The position numbers were made by a program, and so were the translations under genes. This document shows, piece by piece, positions 21,570 to 29,917 of a DNA stretch of 43,254 nt. The first letter of the stretch is position 1; the number at the start of each line of letters is the position of its first letter. The stretch comes from Candidatus Ryanbacteria bacterium RIFCSPLOWO2_12_FULL_44_26 (GTDB lineage Bacteria; Patescibacteriota; Minisyncoccia; Ryanbacterales; HO2-45-13), in contig MHOA01000010.1 in the NCBI GenBank assembly GCA_001821765.1, forward strand, positions 1 to 43,254, given 5' to 3'. The notes beneath the pieces were generated by a model. It saw only the letters and a program-made list of their open reading frames with translations. It had not been told where the DNA came from and did no database searches.

Positions 21570-21986
21570 ATGACTCCACACACGCTTCTTTTCACGCTTG
21601 CGGCCATTGGCATCAGTGAAACCGCATATTTGATTCGCAAACGCAGGGCGCTTGAGCAGCCTATTTGTCCTCTTGGCGAGGATTGTGTGAGCGTTTTACA
21701 CAGCAAATATAACCGGATTGCTGGAGTGTACAATGATGTTTTAGGGTTCGGCTTTTATGTTGTCCTGTCGTTTCTGGCCGCTTTTATTGTTTTGGGGCTC
21801 GAGCCATTTTCAACGCCGGTGTTTGCTACAAGATTGCTTCTTGTGTTTGGGACGATGCTCTCACTTCGGTTTATATATTTGCAATGGAGGGTTATTCAAT
21901 CCTGGTGTTTTTGGTGTCTTATGTCAGCTGTTACTATTTTTGGCATGACGGTCATTGCCTTTGTAAGCGACTTGGCAATGCCGTAA
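21570..21986 (+). CDS. Vitamin K epoxide reductase (VKOR) family protein
   Basis: A 138-aa membrane protein with four TM helices. The loop pair is C33 and C39 (CPLGEDC), the active-site pair is C113/C116 (WCFWC), and IAGVYNDVLGFGFY matches the bacterial VKOR core. Bacterial VKOR reoxidises DsbA and passes electrons to quinone, replacing DsbB. Position right after the dsbA gene supports this. No Shine-Dalgarno is seen. Confidence 0.9.
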   Translation: MTPHTLLFTLAAIGISETAYLIRKRRALEQPICPLGEDCVSVLHSKYNRIAGVYNDVLGFGFYVVLSFLAAFIVLGLEPFSTPVFATRLLLVFGTMLSLRFIYLQWRVIQSWCFWCLMSAVTIFGMTVIAFVSDLAMP

Positions 21987-21998
21987 GATAATAAATAT

Positions 21999-22394
21999 AT
22001 GAAAACTGCGGCATTTCATATCTTGCGTGTTGGTATAGCCATAACATTTATATGGATAGGGGTGTTGATACTTCGGGAGCCGGAAGTTTGGGGGCTGGGA
22101 TATATCCAGCCGTGGGCGCTTAATCTGATGCGTCTTCCGGTAAAGGATGCAATGATTTTTACCGCGATTCTTGATATTGTTGTCGGGTTTTTGCTGCTTG
22201 TGGACGTTGGAACGTGGGCAGCTTCGCTTGCGGCCTCCTTTCATCTTATGGTTGTCTTGGTTGTTTCTGGTATTAATGAAATCACCGTCCGTGACATTGG
22301 ACTTCTTGCCGCTGCGGTGTCACTTTTTGTCTGCACTGTTCCTTCAACGGTTGTTACCTTTGTCTTTCGAAAAAACCCTGAAACGCGACAGTGA
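21999..22394 (+). CDS. DoxX-like membrane protein
   Basis: A 131-aa protein with four hydrophobic helices: RVGIAITFIWIGVLIL at the N-terminus, FTAILDIVVGFLLL, and SLAASFHLMVVLVV. The pattern is that of the DoxX/DoxD superfamily. It starts 12 nt after the VKOR gene and is probably in the same operon, so a role in thiol or quinone redox is plausible but unproven. Confidence 0.72.
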   Translation: MKTAAFHILRVGIAITFIWIGVLILREPEVWGLGYIQPWALNLMRLPVKDAMIFTAILDIVVGFLLLVDVGTWAASLAASFHLMVVLVVSGINEITVRDIGLLAAAVSLFVCTVPSTVVTFVFRKNPETRQ

Positions 22395-22470
22395 TCTATA
22401 TTGCGTGTTGGAGTAGTGAGCTGAATTTTTCGTATATGCGCTCTTATTTGATTACTTTCATAATGCGGGC

Positions 22471-23415
22471 ATGCTGACAATATTTTGGTTTGTAATTTTT
22501 GTACTTAGTTTTTTTGTGCTTATTCAGGCCTCGCGTTATTTCGTTGAATCGGCTGAGCGTTTGGGACTGAAACTCGGAATGCCTTCGTTTATGGTCGGCA
22601 TTACAATTGTTGCCGTTGGAACATCTTTTCCGGAGCTGGCCGTTTCAATCATTGCTGTTGTCAGCGGTGCAACAGAGATTGTTGTCGGAAATGTTATAGG
22701 ATCCAATGTCACCAATATTTTTCTTATTCTGGGCGTGACCGCCATTGCCGCCGGGAGGATTAAAATTACAAGGGAACTGTTAAGCGTTGACCTGTCTTTC
22801 CTTGTCGGATCCTCGTTTCTTTTGGTCGCAGCGCTTTTAGACAGGCAGTTTACAATTTCAGAGGCGCTTTTATTCATTGCCGGGTTTATCGTGTACGTTT
22901 TGTATGCGCTTACGATTGAAAAAGAGGGAAAGCATGGGAAAATGGTGGCCGGTCGCCTTGATCATAAAGGGATAGAAGGGTCGCTTATAATGATTTTGGT
23001 AGCAAGTCCCGTTGTTATGTACTTTGGGGCGGAATACACCATTAAAGCCGTCCTTAAACTCTCTGAATTTTTAAACGTCGGAGTCGAAATAATCGCCGCA
23101 AGCGCCATTGCTTTGGGAACGTCACTGCCTGAACTCGCCGTCAGCTTAAGCGCAGTGCGGAAAGGAAAGGCTGAAATGGCGATCGGGAATATTCTCGGTT
23201 CAAACATTTTTAATACATTTGCAGTGATGGGAATCCCGGCCCTTTTTGGGACGCTGTTTGTCCCGGAAAGCATGATTGTGTTTGGTCTTCCCATGTTGCT
23301 TATAGCAACATTTTTATATTTCTTTGCCATAAGGGATAATATGACAACAAAATGGGAAGGGTGGATGCTGGTCATTTTCTATTTCTTTTTTATCAGCGAG
23401 CTTTTCAGCGTTTGA
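22471..23415 (+). CDS. Sodium/calcium exchanger (CaCA family, YrbG-like)
   Basis: A 314-aa inner-membrane antiporter with about ten TM helices in two inverted halves. Each half carries the alpha repeat: GTSFPELAVS with GNVIGSNVTN, and GTSLPELAVS with GNILGSNIFN, whose Glu and Asn/Ser residues coordinate the cation. It would export calcium against sodium or proton influx. CATAAT ends 6 nt before ATG 22471 and no Shine-Dalgarno exists. A P-type calcium ATPase gene follows. Confidence 0.93.
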   Translation: MLTIFWFVIFVLSFFVLIQASRYFVESAERLGLKLGMPSFMVGITIVAVGTSFPELAVSIIAVVSGATEIVVGNVIGSNVTNIFLILGVTAIAAGRIKITRELLSVDLSFLVGSSFLLVAALLDRQFTISEALLFIAGFIVYVLYALTIEKEGKHGKMVAGRLDHKGIEGSLIMILVASPVVMYFGAEYTIKAVLKLSEFLNVGVEIIAASAIALGTSLPELAVSLSAVRKGKAEMAIGNILGSNIFNTFAVMGIPALFGTLFVPESMIVFGLPMLLIATFLYFFAIRDNMTTKWEGWMLVIFYFFFISELFSV

Positions 23416-23492
23416 CGCGGTGTGCAGCCGCCCTATTTTGTTCTGCGTTGCTTTTTTGACAAACGTTGATCAGATGGCTTTCATAACTATCA

Positions 23493-26096
23493 ATGTGGTA
23501 TCAACTTTCGCTTGCCGAAATCGCTCGTAAGCTCGATACGAATCTCGAACAAGGCCTTTCTCATCAGGAAGCAGAAAAGAAACGGGCCGTTTTTGGTTTT
23601 AATGAGCTTCCGCAGGGAAAGAAACTGCGTTGGTGGCGGCTGATGCTTCGGCAGTTTAACAACCCAATGATTTATATCCTGCTCATTGCAGCGGCGATCA
23701 CGTTATGGCTTAAGGAGTTTATAGATTTTTATGTCATTACACTCGCCGTTATAGTAAACGTCGTTATAGGGTTTTGGCAGGAATTTCGATCAAGCAGAAT
23801 TTTTGAACAGCTTAGAAGTCTTGTGGCGATAAGAACCCTTGTGAAGAGGGATGGAAAGATTTTTGAGATTGACAGCAAAAATCTTGTCCCCGGGGACATT
23901 ATCATTCTTAAAGGAAGCGCGAAAGTTCCTGCTGATGGGCGGCTGATAAGCGCAAGGAAACTTACCGTTGATGAAGCGTTGCTTACCGGAGAATCCGCCG
24001 CTGTTGATAAGAAGGCAAAGGATATGTCCGGCACAGTCGCGATTGGCGATCGTGTAAATATGGTGCACACAGGAACGATTGTTGAAAAAGGGGAAGGTGT
24101 TGCGGTGGTGGTGGCGACCGGATTGAAAACGGAACTTGGGGAAATTGCGAGGTTAACGGCAAGCGTTGGGGAAGAAACAACGCCATTGCAAGAACGTCTC
24201 CGGTATCTTGGAAGGAAACTTGCGATCTACGTTACGATTATCTCGATCATTATTTTTGTTCTTGGGAGTCTGGAAGGCAAAGGGTTTGTTCAAATGTTTA
24301 CGGTGACGGTTGCGATTATCGTTGCTGCCATTCCAGAAGGACTGCCCGCCGCCTTAGCCGTTGTTTTAGCGGTATCAGTACAGCGGATCTTGCGGAGAAA
24401 CGGGTTAGTAAAAAAACTTATCGGAGCTGAAACGCTCGGTTCCGCTTCCATTATTGTAACCGATAAAACCGGCACTCTGACGGAGGGGAAAATGGAGGTA
24501 GAACAGCTCATCGGCGTTCGCGATACAAGACGAGCCGCCCTTGTCATGGCGCTGGCAAACGAAGCTATTGTTGAAGAAGGCGGCGAGAAGCAAATCAGAG
24601 GAGAGGAAACCGATCGCGCCAAAATACGGTTTTTTCTGGAAAGCGGCGGTGATATCCGTTCAGCGCTTCATGAATACAAACGCGAAGCGCTTCTGCCGTT
24701 TAATCAGATAAAAAAATATGTCGCATCGTTTCACACCGCGTCAGACGGGAACTCTTTCGTGTTTGTAACAGGCGCCCCCGAGATGTTGGTTTCCATTTCT
24801 AAAATTCCAAGAACTCAAAAGGAGAAAATTTTAAAAGATGTTGAGCAAAACGCGTCACGGGGTTTTCGGATGATAGGAATTGCCGAACGAACGCTGCCCC
24901 GTGAGCAAAAAGTGGACTGGGATGATGATGCAGCGCTGGATAACATGATATACGACCTTTCATTTGTCGGTCTTGCCGTTATTCGGGATCCGATTCGGGA
25001 CGATGTGAAAGAATCAGTGTTTATGACGAGAAAAGCCGGCATACAAATTGTCATGGCGACGGGCGATCATCGGCTTACTGCTCTTACAATAGGAAAGGAA
25101 TTGGGGTTTTCCGGCAAGCCGGACTCGGTTGTAAGCGGTGAAGAGCTTGAACGGATGTCTGATGAAGAGTTTTTAAAGAGAATCGGGGAAATTGAGATTT
25201 ATTCGCGCGTCAGCCCTTCCCATAAGATGAGAATAGTAAACGCACTTCGTGAAAAAGGAGAAGTTGTTGCCATGACGGGAGACGGCGTTAATGACGCACC
25301 AGCGCTGAAAGCGGCCGATATAGGAATTTCTCTTGCCTCGGGAACAGATGTGACCAAGGAGACTGCGGATTTGGTTCTTTTAGATAACAGTTTTTCTGTT
25401 ATCACAGAAGCTATCCGTCAAGGCCGTATTGCTTTTGATAATATTCGCAAGGTTACTGTGTTTTTGTTTACAAACTCTTTTACGGAGATTATTCTTGTGC
25501 TTTCCGCACTCTTATTTAGGATCCCATTACCGGTATCAGCTGTACAAATTTTGTGGGCGAACTTTGTAGAAGACGGTTTTCCAAACTTCGCGCTTGCATT
25601 TGAACCTGGCGAAAAAGATATCATGAGACGTAAACCCTTGCGCCGCAACGAGCCGATTCTCAATAAGCAAAGCCTTATTATCATTTTTATTGTTGGTATC
25701 ATTTCGGATTTATTGATGGTTGCTATATATTTGTATCTTTACTATTACACCGATTTCTCATTCCAATATATAAGAACCATCATGTTTTCTATGCTCGCCA
25801 CCGATGCATTAGTATATGTGTTTTCCATTAAATCGCTGGGCCGCTCCATACTTCGTACCAATGTATTGGATAATGTTTATCTGTTGTTTGCGGTGTTTTT
25901 TGGATTTTTGGTGATGGCGGCTTCTATTTATGTTCCAACCCTGCAGCGGCTTTTAAGCACTGTTTCTCTTAGTTTGCCCGCAATACTTTTTGTTCTTGGC
26001 AAGGGTCTCTTGTTGGTGACGCTTATTGAGTTGGTGAAGTGGTTTTTTTATAGAAAAAACACTTTCCAATTGGCAGCAGACAAACAGATGTGTTAA
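23493..26096 (+). CDS. P-type cation-transporting ATPase, calcium-type (PIIA)
   Basis: A full-length 867-aa P-type ATPase. In order: actuator-domain TGES at ~165, M4 PEGLP at ~281, phosphorylation site DKTGTLTEGKM with Asp324, nucleotide-binding region, and the hinge GDGVNDAPALKAADIGIS at ~596. M5 has NSFTE and M6 has NFVEDGFPN, like the Asn/Glu/Asp ligands of SERCA/PMR1 calcium pumps. It would pump Ca2+ (or Mn2+) out of the cell at the cost of ATP. A TTGACA lies at 23456 ahead of it. With the exchanger upstream it forms a calcium-efflux pair. Confidence 0.93.
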   Translation: MWYQLSLAEIARKLDTNLEQGLSHQEAEKKRAVFGFNELPQGKKLRWWRLMLRQFNNPMIYILLIAAAITLWLKEFIDFYVITLAVIVNVVIGFWQEFRSSRIFEQLRSLVAIRTLVKRDGKIFEIDSKNLVPGDIIILKGSAKVPADGRLISARKLTVDEALLTGESAAVDKKAKDMSGTVAIGDRVNMVHTGTIVEKGEGVAVVVATGLKTELGEIARLTASVGEETTPLQERLRYLGRKLAIYVTIISIIIFVLGSLEGKGFVQMFTVTVAIIVAAIPEGLPAALAVVLAVSVQRILRRNGLVKKLIGAETLGSASIIVTDKTGTLTEGKMEVEQLIGVRDTRRAALVMALANEAIVEEGGEKQIRGEETDRAKIRFFLESGGDIRSALHEYKREALLPFNQIKKYVASFHTASDGNSFVFVTGAPEMLVSISKIPRTQKEKILKDVEQNASRGFRMIGIAERTLPREQKVDWDDDAALDNMIYDLSFVGLAVIRDPIRDDVKESVFMTRKAGIQIVMATGDHRLTALTIGKELGFSGKPDSVVSGEELERMSDEEFLKRIGEIEIYSRVSPSHKMRIVNALREKGEVVAMTGDGVNDAPALKAADIGISLASGTDVTKETADLVLLDNSFSVITEAIRQGRIAFDNIRKVTVFLFTNSFTEIILVLSALLFRIPLPVSAVQILWANFVEDGFPNFALAFEPGEKDIMRRKPLRRNEPILNKQSLIIIFIVGIISDLLMVAIYLYLYYYTDFSFQYIRTIMFSMLATDALVYVFSIKSLGRSILRTNVLDNVYLLFAVFFGFLVMAASIYVPTLQRLLSTVSLSLPAILFVLGKGLLLVTLIELVKWFFYRKNTFQLAADKQMC

Positions 26097-26151
26097 AATG
26101 GGAAAGTCGGCTTCGCCGGCCGATATTATTGGTTTAATTATCATTTTTCGT

Positions 26152-26379
26152 ATGGGTTTATTTGATTTCTTAAAAGGGAAAAAAGGAGAAAAAAACACTT
26201 CCGTAACAGGGGAGCTGCAAGAAGAAGCATTTACGTGTGCGAAATGCGGAAAGGTGAAAAAGGAGATTGAAGGGAACTATGTGCTGGAGGGGAGCGCTTT
26301 TTGCTGCAAGGAATGCTGCGGTGATCCCGCGAAAGGGGAACACAAGCAAAAAACCGATAAAGTCTGCGAGTTTTGTTGA
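26152..26379 (+). CDS. Small Cys-rich zinc-binding protein
   Basis: A 75-aa protein: an amphipathic basic N-terminus (MGLFDFLKGKKGEK), FTCAKCGKV, then AFCCKECCGD and a final VCEFC. Four Cys pairs suggest two zinc sites. I have no function for it. ATG 26152 is chosen because the N-terminus then reads like a defined head; the frame's earlier start at 26098 would overlap the ATPase end region. No Shine-Dalgarno. Confidence 0.7.
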   Translation: MGLFDFLKGKKGEKNTSVTGELQEEAFTCAKCGKVKKEIEGNYVLEGSAFCCKECCGDPAKGEHKQKTDKVCEFC

Positions 26380-26441
26380 GTATGTTGCATAGCAAAATCA
26401 TTCATATACGAATCAATCAAATATCCGAATAACTTTTGGTA

Positions 26442-27005
26442 TCAACTCGTATATTCGTGGTTACTCCTTAGTTTTTTGAGGACTTCATATGCCCCCCGTG
26501 CGCCATTGATGGCACGGTGCGGGCTGGGCTCTACTGCCAGGTGAAGATGCGTTCTTATACATGAAAGCGATATTTTTTCTAGGTCAACTCCCTTTAGCAG
26601 TTCCGCGGCAGCGGTCCAGATGTCGTAGCGGTGGTAATCAAAAGGATCTTTCGTGCCCGTTTTTTTAAAACCTTCCTCAAGAAATGCCCAGTCTGTGGTG
26701 TTATTCCACGCGGCGAATACCGCATCGGAGTTTCCCAGAAATGACACATACATTTCAAGCGCTTCTTTTAATGGCGGAGCCTCTTTCCACAGGTCTGGTT
26801 CGTAGCCGGCTATTCTTAGTGAAACCGGATCGCCGGTTTCAACATGCGCGGGTGTTACCTTACTCTCAAATATTTTTATAATATCCATGCTTTCCTGATG
26901 CACAAGGAGCGCTGCGATTTCAATTATTTCGTGTTTTCGAACATCAAGCCCTGTAAGCTCAAGATCGGTGATCGCTAAATATTTTTTTATAAAAGGAGTT
27001 GCCAT
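26442..27005 (-). CDS. DnaQ-like 3'-5' exonuclease family protein
   Basis: A 187-aa RNase T/DnaQ-fold protein. Exo I is ITDLELTG (Asp14, Glu16) and Exo II is WNNTTDWAFLEE (Asp105). Exo III has His163 in PHRAINGARGAYEVL, but the expected Asp five residues later is Gly168. So one metal ligand of the DEDDh set appears to be missing, and activity may be lost or changed. Homologues proofread DNA or trim RNA. It lies convergent to the Cys-rich gene and near tRNA-Pro. Confidence 0.82.
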   Translation of the reverse strand: MATPFIKKYLAITDLELTGLDVRKHEIIEIAALLVHQESMDIIKIFESKVTPAHVETGDPVSLRIAGYEPDLWKEAPPLKEALEMYVSFLGNSDAVFAAWNNTTDWAFLEEGFKKTGTKDPFDYHRYDIWTAAAELLKGVDLEKISLSCIRTHLHLAVEPSPHRAINGARGAYEVLKKLRSNHEYTS

Positions 27006-27093
27006 AGTGAAAGTTTATTATAATATGGTGAGCAGTCTATAGTCCATGGTCTGTAGTTTATAGTTTGTGGCGCGGGGCAGTGTTTTCGGATTA

Positions 27094-27110
27094 TAGTATA
27101 GTAGCAGTAC
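27094..27110 (+). repeat. Copy of the tRNA-Pro D-arm
   Basis: TAGTATAGTAGCAGTAC differs at only one base from TAGTATAGTGGCAGTAC in tRNA-Pro (27190-27206), 96 bp downstream. No cloverleaf can be built around it. It looks like a tRNA fragment left by duplication or integration. Confidence 0.5.
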
Positions 27111-27182
27111 ACATGGATAGCCTCGACGGGATATGGGATGGCGGTAATCCGCACACACTTTCCCCGTTAGAAACCTTACCAA

Positions 27183-27253
27183 CGGGCCGTAGTATAGTGG
27201 CAGTACGCAAGGCTGGGGGTCTTGTAGCGGGAGTTCAATTCTCCCCGGCCCGA
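27183..27253 (+). tRNA. tRNA-Pro (GGG anticodon)
   Basis: Acceptor CGGGCCG/CGGCCCG, where the C1-G72 pair is typical of bacterial tRNA-Pro; U8 A9; D stem GTAT/GTAC; anticodon stem CAAGG/TCTTG with loop CTGGGGG (anticodon GGG); T arm GGGAG TTCAATT CTCCC; discriminator A at 27253. TAAAG follows, so CCA is not encoded. Confidence 0.95.
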
Positions 27254-27267
27254 TAAAGCAGATTTTT

Positions 27268-27286
27268 AACGCGAGGGCGTTTTTTA
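27268..27286. terminator. Short bidirectional terminator
   Basis: AACGC/GCGTT stem with loop GAGG, flanked by AAAA-rich and T6 tracts. It can end tRNA-Pro on the plus strand and the aminopeptidase gene on the minus strand. Confidence 0.6.
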
Positions 27287-27309
27287 ATTCTCCTAAGAAC
27301 AGAAGGTTT

Positions 27310-28815
27310 TTATTTCTCCGTTGAAGGAGTCGCAAGGTGTCTTGCAAGCGCCGTGAAGAGTCTTACCCCTGTTCCTTTGGCGCCCTTCGCAAGCTTATCC
27401 GAGTCAATTGCTGTCATGGTTGGAGCCATGTCAATATGCACCCACGGATAAGAAACGAATTGGCTAAGAAACATTGCGGCGGTGATGGAGCCACCATAGG
27501 CTTCTGTCTTGCCTACATTGGCAACATCGCCGAACGTTCCCTTGATGTCTTCTTCATATTCATCCCAAAGCGGCATTGGCCAAAGGTAATCACCCGAAGA
27601 TTCTCCAAGGGAGCGAAAAAGTTCCTCTAATTTTTCATCTTTTGTAAAGAGCGCCGAAACCCGTTGGCCGAGCGCAACCATCGCGGCCCCGGTAAGCGTT
27701 GCAATGTCAACAACGAGACGAGGGTTATATCGTTTTGCATATCCAAGCGCATCGGCCAGAATGATCCGCCCTTCGGCGTCGGTGTTGAGCACTTCAATAG
27801 TCCGCCCGGTAATTGAACGGAGAATATCTCCGGGGTGGTAGCTGGAGCCGGAAGGCATGTTTTCCACTGCCGGTATCAACCCGACGACGTGAATGGGTAT
27901 GTTAAGGCGGCTTATGGCGGCAACGCCATGTATGACAGCGGCGCCCCCGGACATATCCATATGCATTTCATGGATGGCTTTGTCCGGTTTTAAGTTTAAG
28001 CCGCCCGTGTCAAAGGTTACACCCTTTCCCACAAGCACCAGCGGAGCTTGTTTGTAATCAGGATGCTTATATTCCATTATGATAAATCGCGGTTTTTCGC
28101 TACTGCCGCGTGACACCCCGATTACTCCGCCCATGCCGAGTTTTTTAATTTGCTTTTCGTCTAAAATTGTTACCTTTACTTTCGTTTGCTTTCCCGCTTC
28201 CTCGGCAGCGGCGGCAAGTTTTTGGGGGGTCATGTCGCCGCCGGGCATGTTTGAAAGCCGGCGCGTGTGGTTGGTTTCCTCTCCGATAATAACTCCATTT
28301 GCAACGGCTTCCAGGAGCCGGCGTTTTTCGTCTGCAGAGTAATCGGTTGCCAGTTGCATTTTGTGTATCGTCGGCCATCCCTCTTTTGGTGTTTCTTTAT
28401 ATTCATTGTGCGCATAATCTGCGATGACAAGCTCGGCGGCCGTATTTTCAAGCAATTTCGCCTTTTCGGCCAGAGTGGCGGTTTGAGCAACGGATTCCAT
28501 AATAAGTGTTCCTTCTTTGAGATTGGCTGTTTTCATACTCTGTACGATCCTTCGTACAAGGATGCGTGCTTTTCGGTGATTCCAGTTTTTTTTGTTTCCT
28601 TTGCCGAGTATCAGTATTCTTTTCGCGTTGCCGGGAAGCAGAAGAGATTTTACATTTTCTCCGCGCACTTTATCTCTTTTCAGATAGAGACGCAGGAAAT
28701 CTCTGTCTTTTCTTGAGAGCTGCCTACGGGCAGATTCGGGGATTTCCTCTTTTTCAAAAAGCGGAACAACGAGGTCCCCCGTTTTTCTTGTTTTTGTCAC
28801 GAGTTGGATATTCAT
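27310..28815 (-). CDS. pepA: Leucyl aminopeptidase, M17 family
   Basis: A 501-aa cytosolic M17 aminopeptidase, near the family's usual length. The catalytic domain shows VGKGVTFDTGGLNLKP (metal-binding Lys and Asp), MHMDMSGGAAV and NTDAEGRIILADAL, the family signature with Asp, Glu and the catalytic Arg. It removes N-terminal amino acids from peptides using two metal ions, supporting peptide recycling. A TATATT stretch lies ~11 nt before ATG 28815, with no Shine-Dalgarno. Confidence 0.95.
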   Translation of the reverse strand: MNIQLVTKTRKTGDLVVPLFEKEEIPESARRQLSRKDRDFLRLYLKRDKVRGENVKSLLLPGNAKRILILGKGNKKNWNHRKARILVRRIVQSMKTANLKEGTLIMESVAQTATLAEKAKLLENTAAELVIADYAHNEYKETPKEGWPTIHKMQLATDYSADEKRRLLEAVANGVIIGEETNHTRRLSNMPGGDMTPQKLAAAAEEAGKQTKVKVTILDEKQIKKLGMGGVIGVSRGSSEKPRFIIMEYKHPDYKQAPLVLVGKGVTFDTGGLNLKPDKAIHEMHMDMSGGAAVIHGVAAISRLNIPIHVVGLIPAVENMPSGSSYHPGDILRSITGRTIEVLNTDAEGRIILADALGYAKRYNPRLVVDIATLTGAAMVALGQRVSALFTKDEKLEELFRSLGESSGDYLWPMPLWDEYEEDIKGTFGDVANVGKTEAYGGSITAAMFLSQFVSYPWVHIDMAPTMTAIDSDKLAKGAKGTGVRLFTALARHLATPSTEK

Positions 28816-28820
28816 AGTAT

Positions 28821-28876
28821 TCGCGAATATACGAATTTATGTAATGTGCAAATTCACGCGGTCATGTATTCGTATA
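28821..28876. repeat. Short AT repeat, CGTATATTCG type
   Basis: TATTCGCGAATATACGAATT and, nearby, GTATTCGTATATTTG. The same words occur at 26404-26457 (CATATACGAATC and CTCGTATATTCGTGG). The two clusters flank the exonuclease-tRNA-aminopeptidase block. Significance unknown. Confidence 0.4.
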
Positions 28877-28901
28877 TTTGTATTTGGTTGGTGTTTTGGT
28901 A

Positions 28902-29087
28902 TTACCCCAAATGTTTGTTCGCTTTTAGACATCTTGTGCAGATTTTTATTCGTTTTCCAGAAGGGATGTTCGCCCATTGCAAGTTCGGATAGCGTATCCG
29001 TTTTCCCGTTGGATTGTACTTTCCGCGTAATTTCTTTCGCTTGCCGCCGAATTGCGGTCCTTTATTACAAATTGCACACGTTTTCAT
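28902..29087 (-). CDS. rpmB: 50S ribosomal protein bL28
   Basis: A 61-aa ribosomal protein of the large subunit. MKTCAICNKGPQFGGKR and RYPNLQWANI, then RIKICTRCLKAN, are the bL28 core; CxxC at both ends forms a zinc ribbon, as in other zinc-type L28. The start at 29087 is set by TTGACG-N17-TATACT directly upstream, which ends 7 nt before ATG and makes the mRNA leaderless; the longer frame to 29123 would run into the promoter. Confidence 0.93.
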   Translation of the reverse strand: MKTCAICNKGPQFGGKRKKLRGKYNPTGKRIRYPNLQWANIPSGKRIKICTRCLKANKHLG

Positions 29088-29094
29088 TACAAGA

Positions 29095-29123
29095 AGTATA
29101 CTTAGGAAACGAGTGAACGTCAA
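29095..29123 (-). promoter_or_regulatory. Promoter of rpmB, leaderless
   Basis: Minus strand TTGACG (29123-29118), 17-nt spacer, TATACT (29100-29095), then 7 nt to ATG. Confidence 0.85.
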
Positions 29124-29137
29124 TTGCCGATGAGTTT

Positions 29138-29166
29138 TTGTCGTTTAAGGACAGATTTGATACAAT
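29138..29166 (+). promoter_or_regulatory. Promoter of the site-2 protease gene
   Basis: TTGTCG (29138-29143), 17-nt spacer, TACAAT (29161-29166), start near 29173. It is divergent from the rpmB promoter. Confidence 0.75.
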
Positions 29167-29181
29167 GTGATGTATTGTTTT

Positions 29182-29850
29182 ATGGAAATAGCAACGTTTA
29201 TATTTCTCATCGCAATTCTCATCATGTCTGTTGTGGTGCATGAAGTTTCTCATGGTTTCATTGCGCTTGCGCTCGGAGATTTTACTGCAAAGTATGCGGG
29301 GAGATTAACGCTTAATCCGTTAAAACATCTTGATCCGGTTGGTTCGTTTCTCTTCCCGGCATTGTTGGTGATGCTCGGGGTGCCGCCTTTTGGCTGGGCT
29401 CGTCCCGTTCCTTACAACCCTTATAATTTAAGGGATCAAAAATGGGGTCCGGCATTGGTTGCTGTAGCCGGTCCGCTGTCAAACATCCTCGTCGCTTTTG
29501 TTTTCGGTATGATGTTTAGGTTTGCGGCAATCAGCGAGGTTGCAGCGTCTACAGCATTTCTGACCTTATTGGTTGTTGTTATTTATATTAATATTTTACT
29601 GGCGGTGTTTAATCTCATACCGATTCCCCCACTTGATGGATCAAAGATTCTTTTTGCAGTATTACCCCATCGTTATCTTGCAATTCAAAGATTATTGGAG
29701 GCCTATGGATTTTTTATACTTTTAATTCTTATATTTATTGGCCGGGGCATTTTAGGACTCGTTATTCTCCCTCCAACATTTCTTCTCGCACAGTTACTAA
29801 CCGGATTGTCTCCCCAGGAGTTGCTGGGCGCCTTGGCGGCGTTTTTCTAA
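29182..29850 (+). CDS. Site-2 protease family (M50) membrane metalloprotease
   Basis: A 222-aa intramembrane zinc protease. TM1 carries HEVSH (zinc ligands and Glu), and a later helix carries NLIPIPPLDG, giving the third zinc ligand Asp. Short M50B members like this one cleave membrane-bound regulators or signal-peptide remnants; its target is unknown, though the anti-sigma-like DUF5667 protein is one conceivable candidate. ATG 29182 is chosen as the promoter's start lies at ~29173; upstream GTG/ATG codons overlap the -10 end. Confidence 0.9.
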   Translation: MEIATFIFLIAILIMSVVVHEVSHGFIALALGDFTAKYAGRLTLNPLKHLDPVGSFLFPALLVMLGVPPFGWARPVPYNPYNLRDQKWGPALVAVAGPLSNILVAFVFGMMFRFAAISEVAASTAFLTLLVVVIYINILLAVFNLIPIPPLDGSKILFAVLPHRYLAIQRLLEAYGFFILLILIFIGRGILGLVILPPTFLLAQLLTGLSPQELLGALAAFF

Positions 29851-29859
29851 ATATGTTCA

Positions 29860-29888
29860 TTGACAGGTTCTTACTGGCGTGATATCTT
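29860..29888 (+). promoter_or_regulatory. Promoter of the rpsL-rpsG genes
   Basis: TTGACA (29860-29865), 17-nt spacer, TATCTT (29883-29888); start near 29895, ~23 nt before ATG. Confidence 0.8.
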
Positions 29889-29917
29889 TTTGATGTTTAA
29901 CAGATTGTCTTTGCTTT

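Noticed and set aside
27018-27347. 109-aa minus-strand frame
   Set aside because: It crosses tRNA-Pro and a degenerate TATAGT-rich repeat; typical spurious frame.
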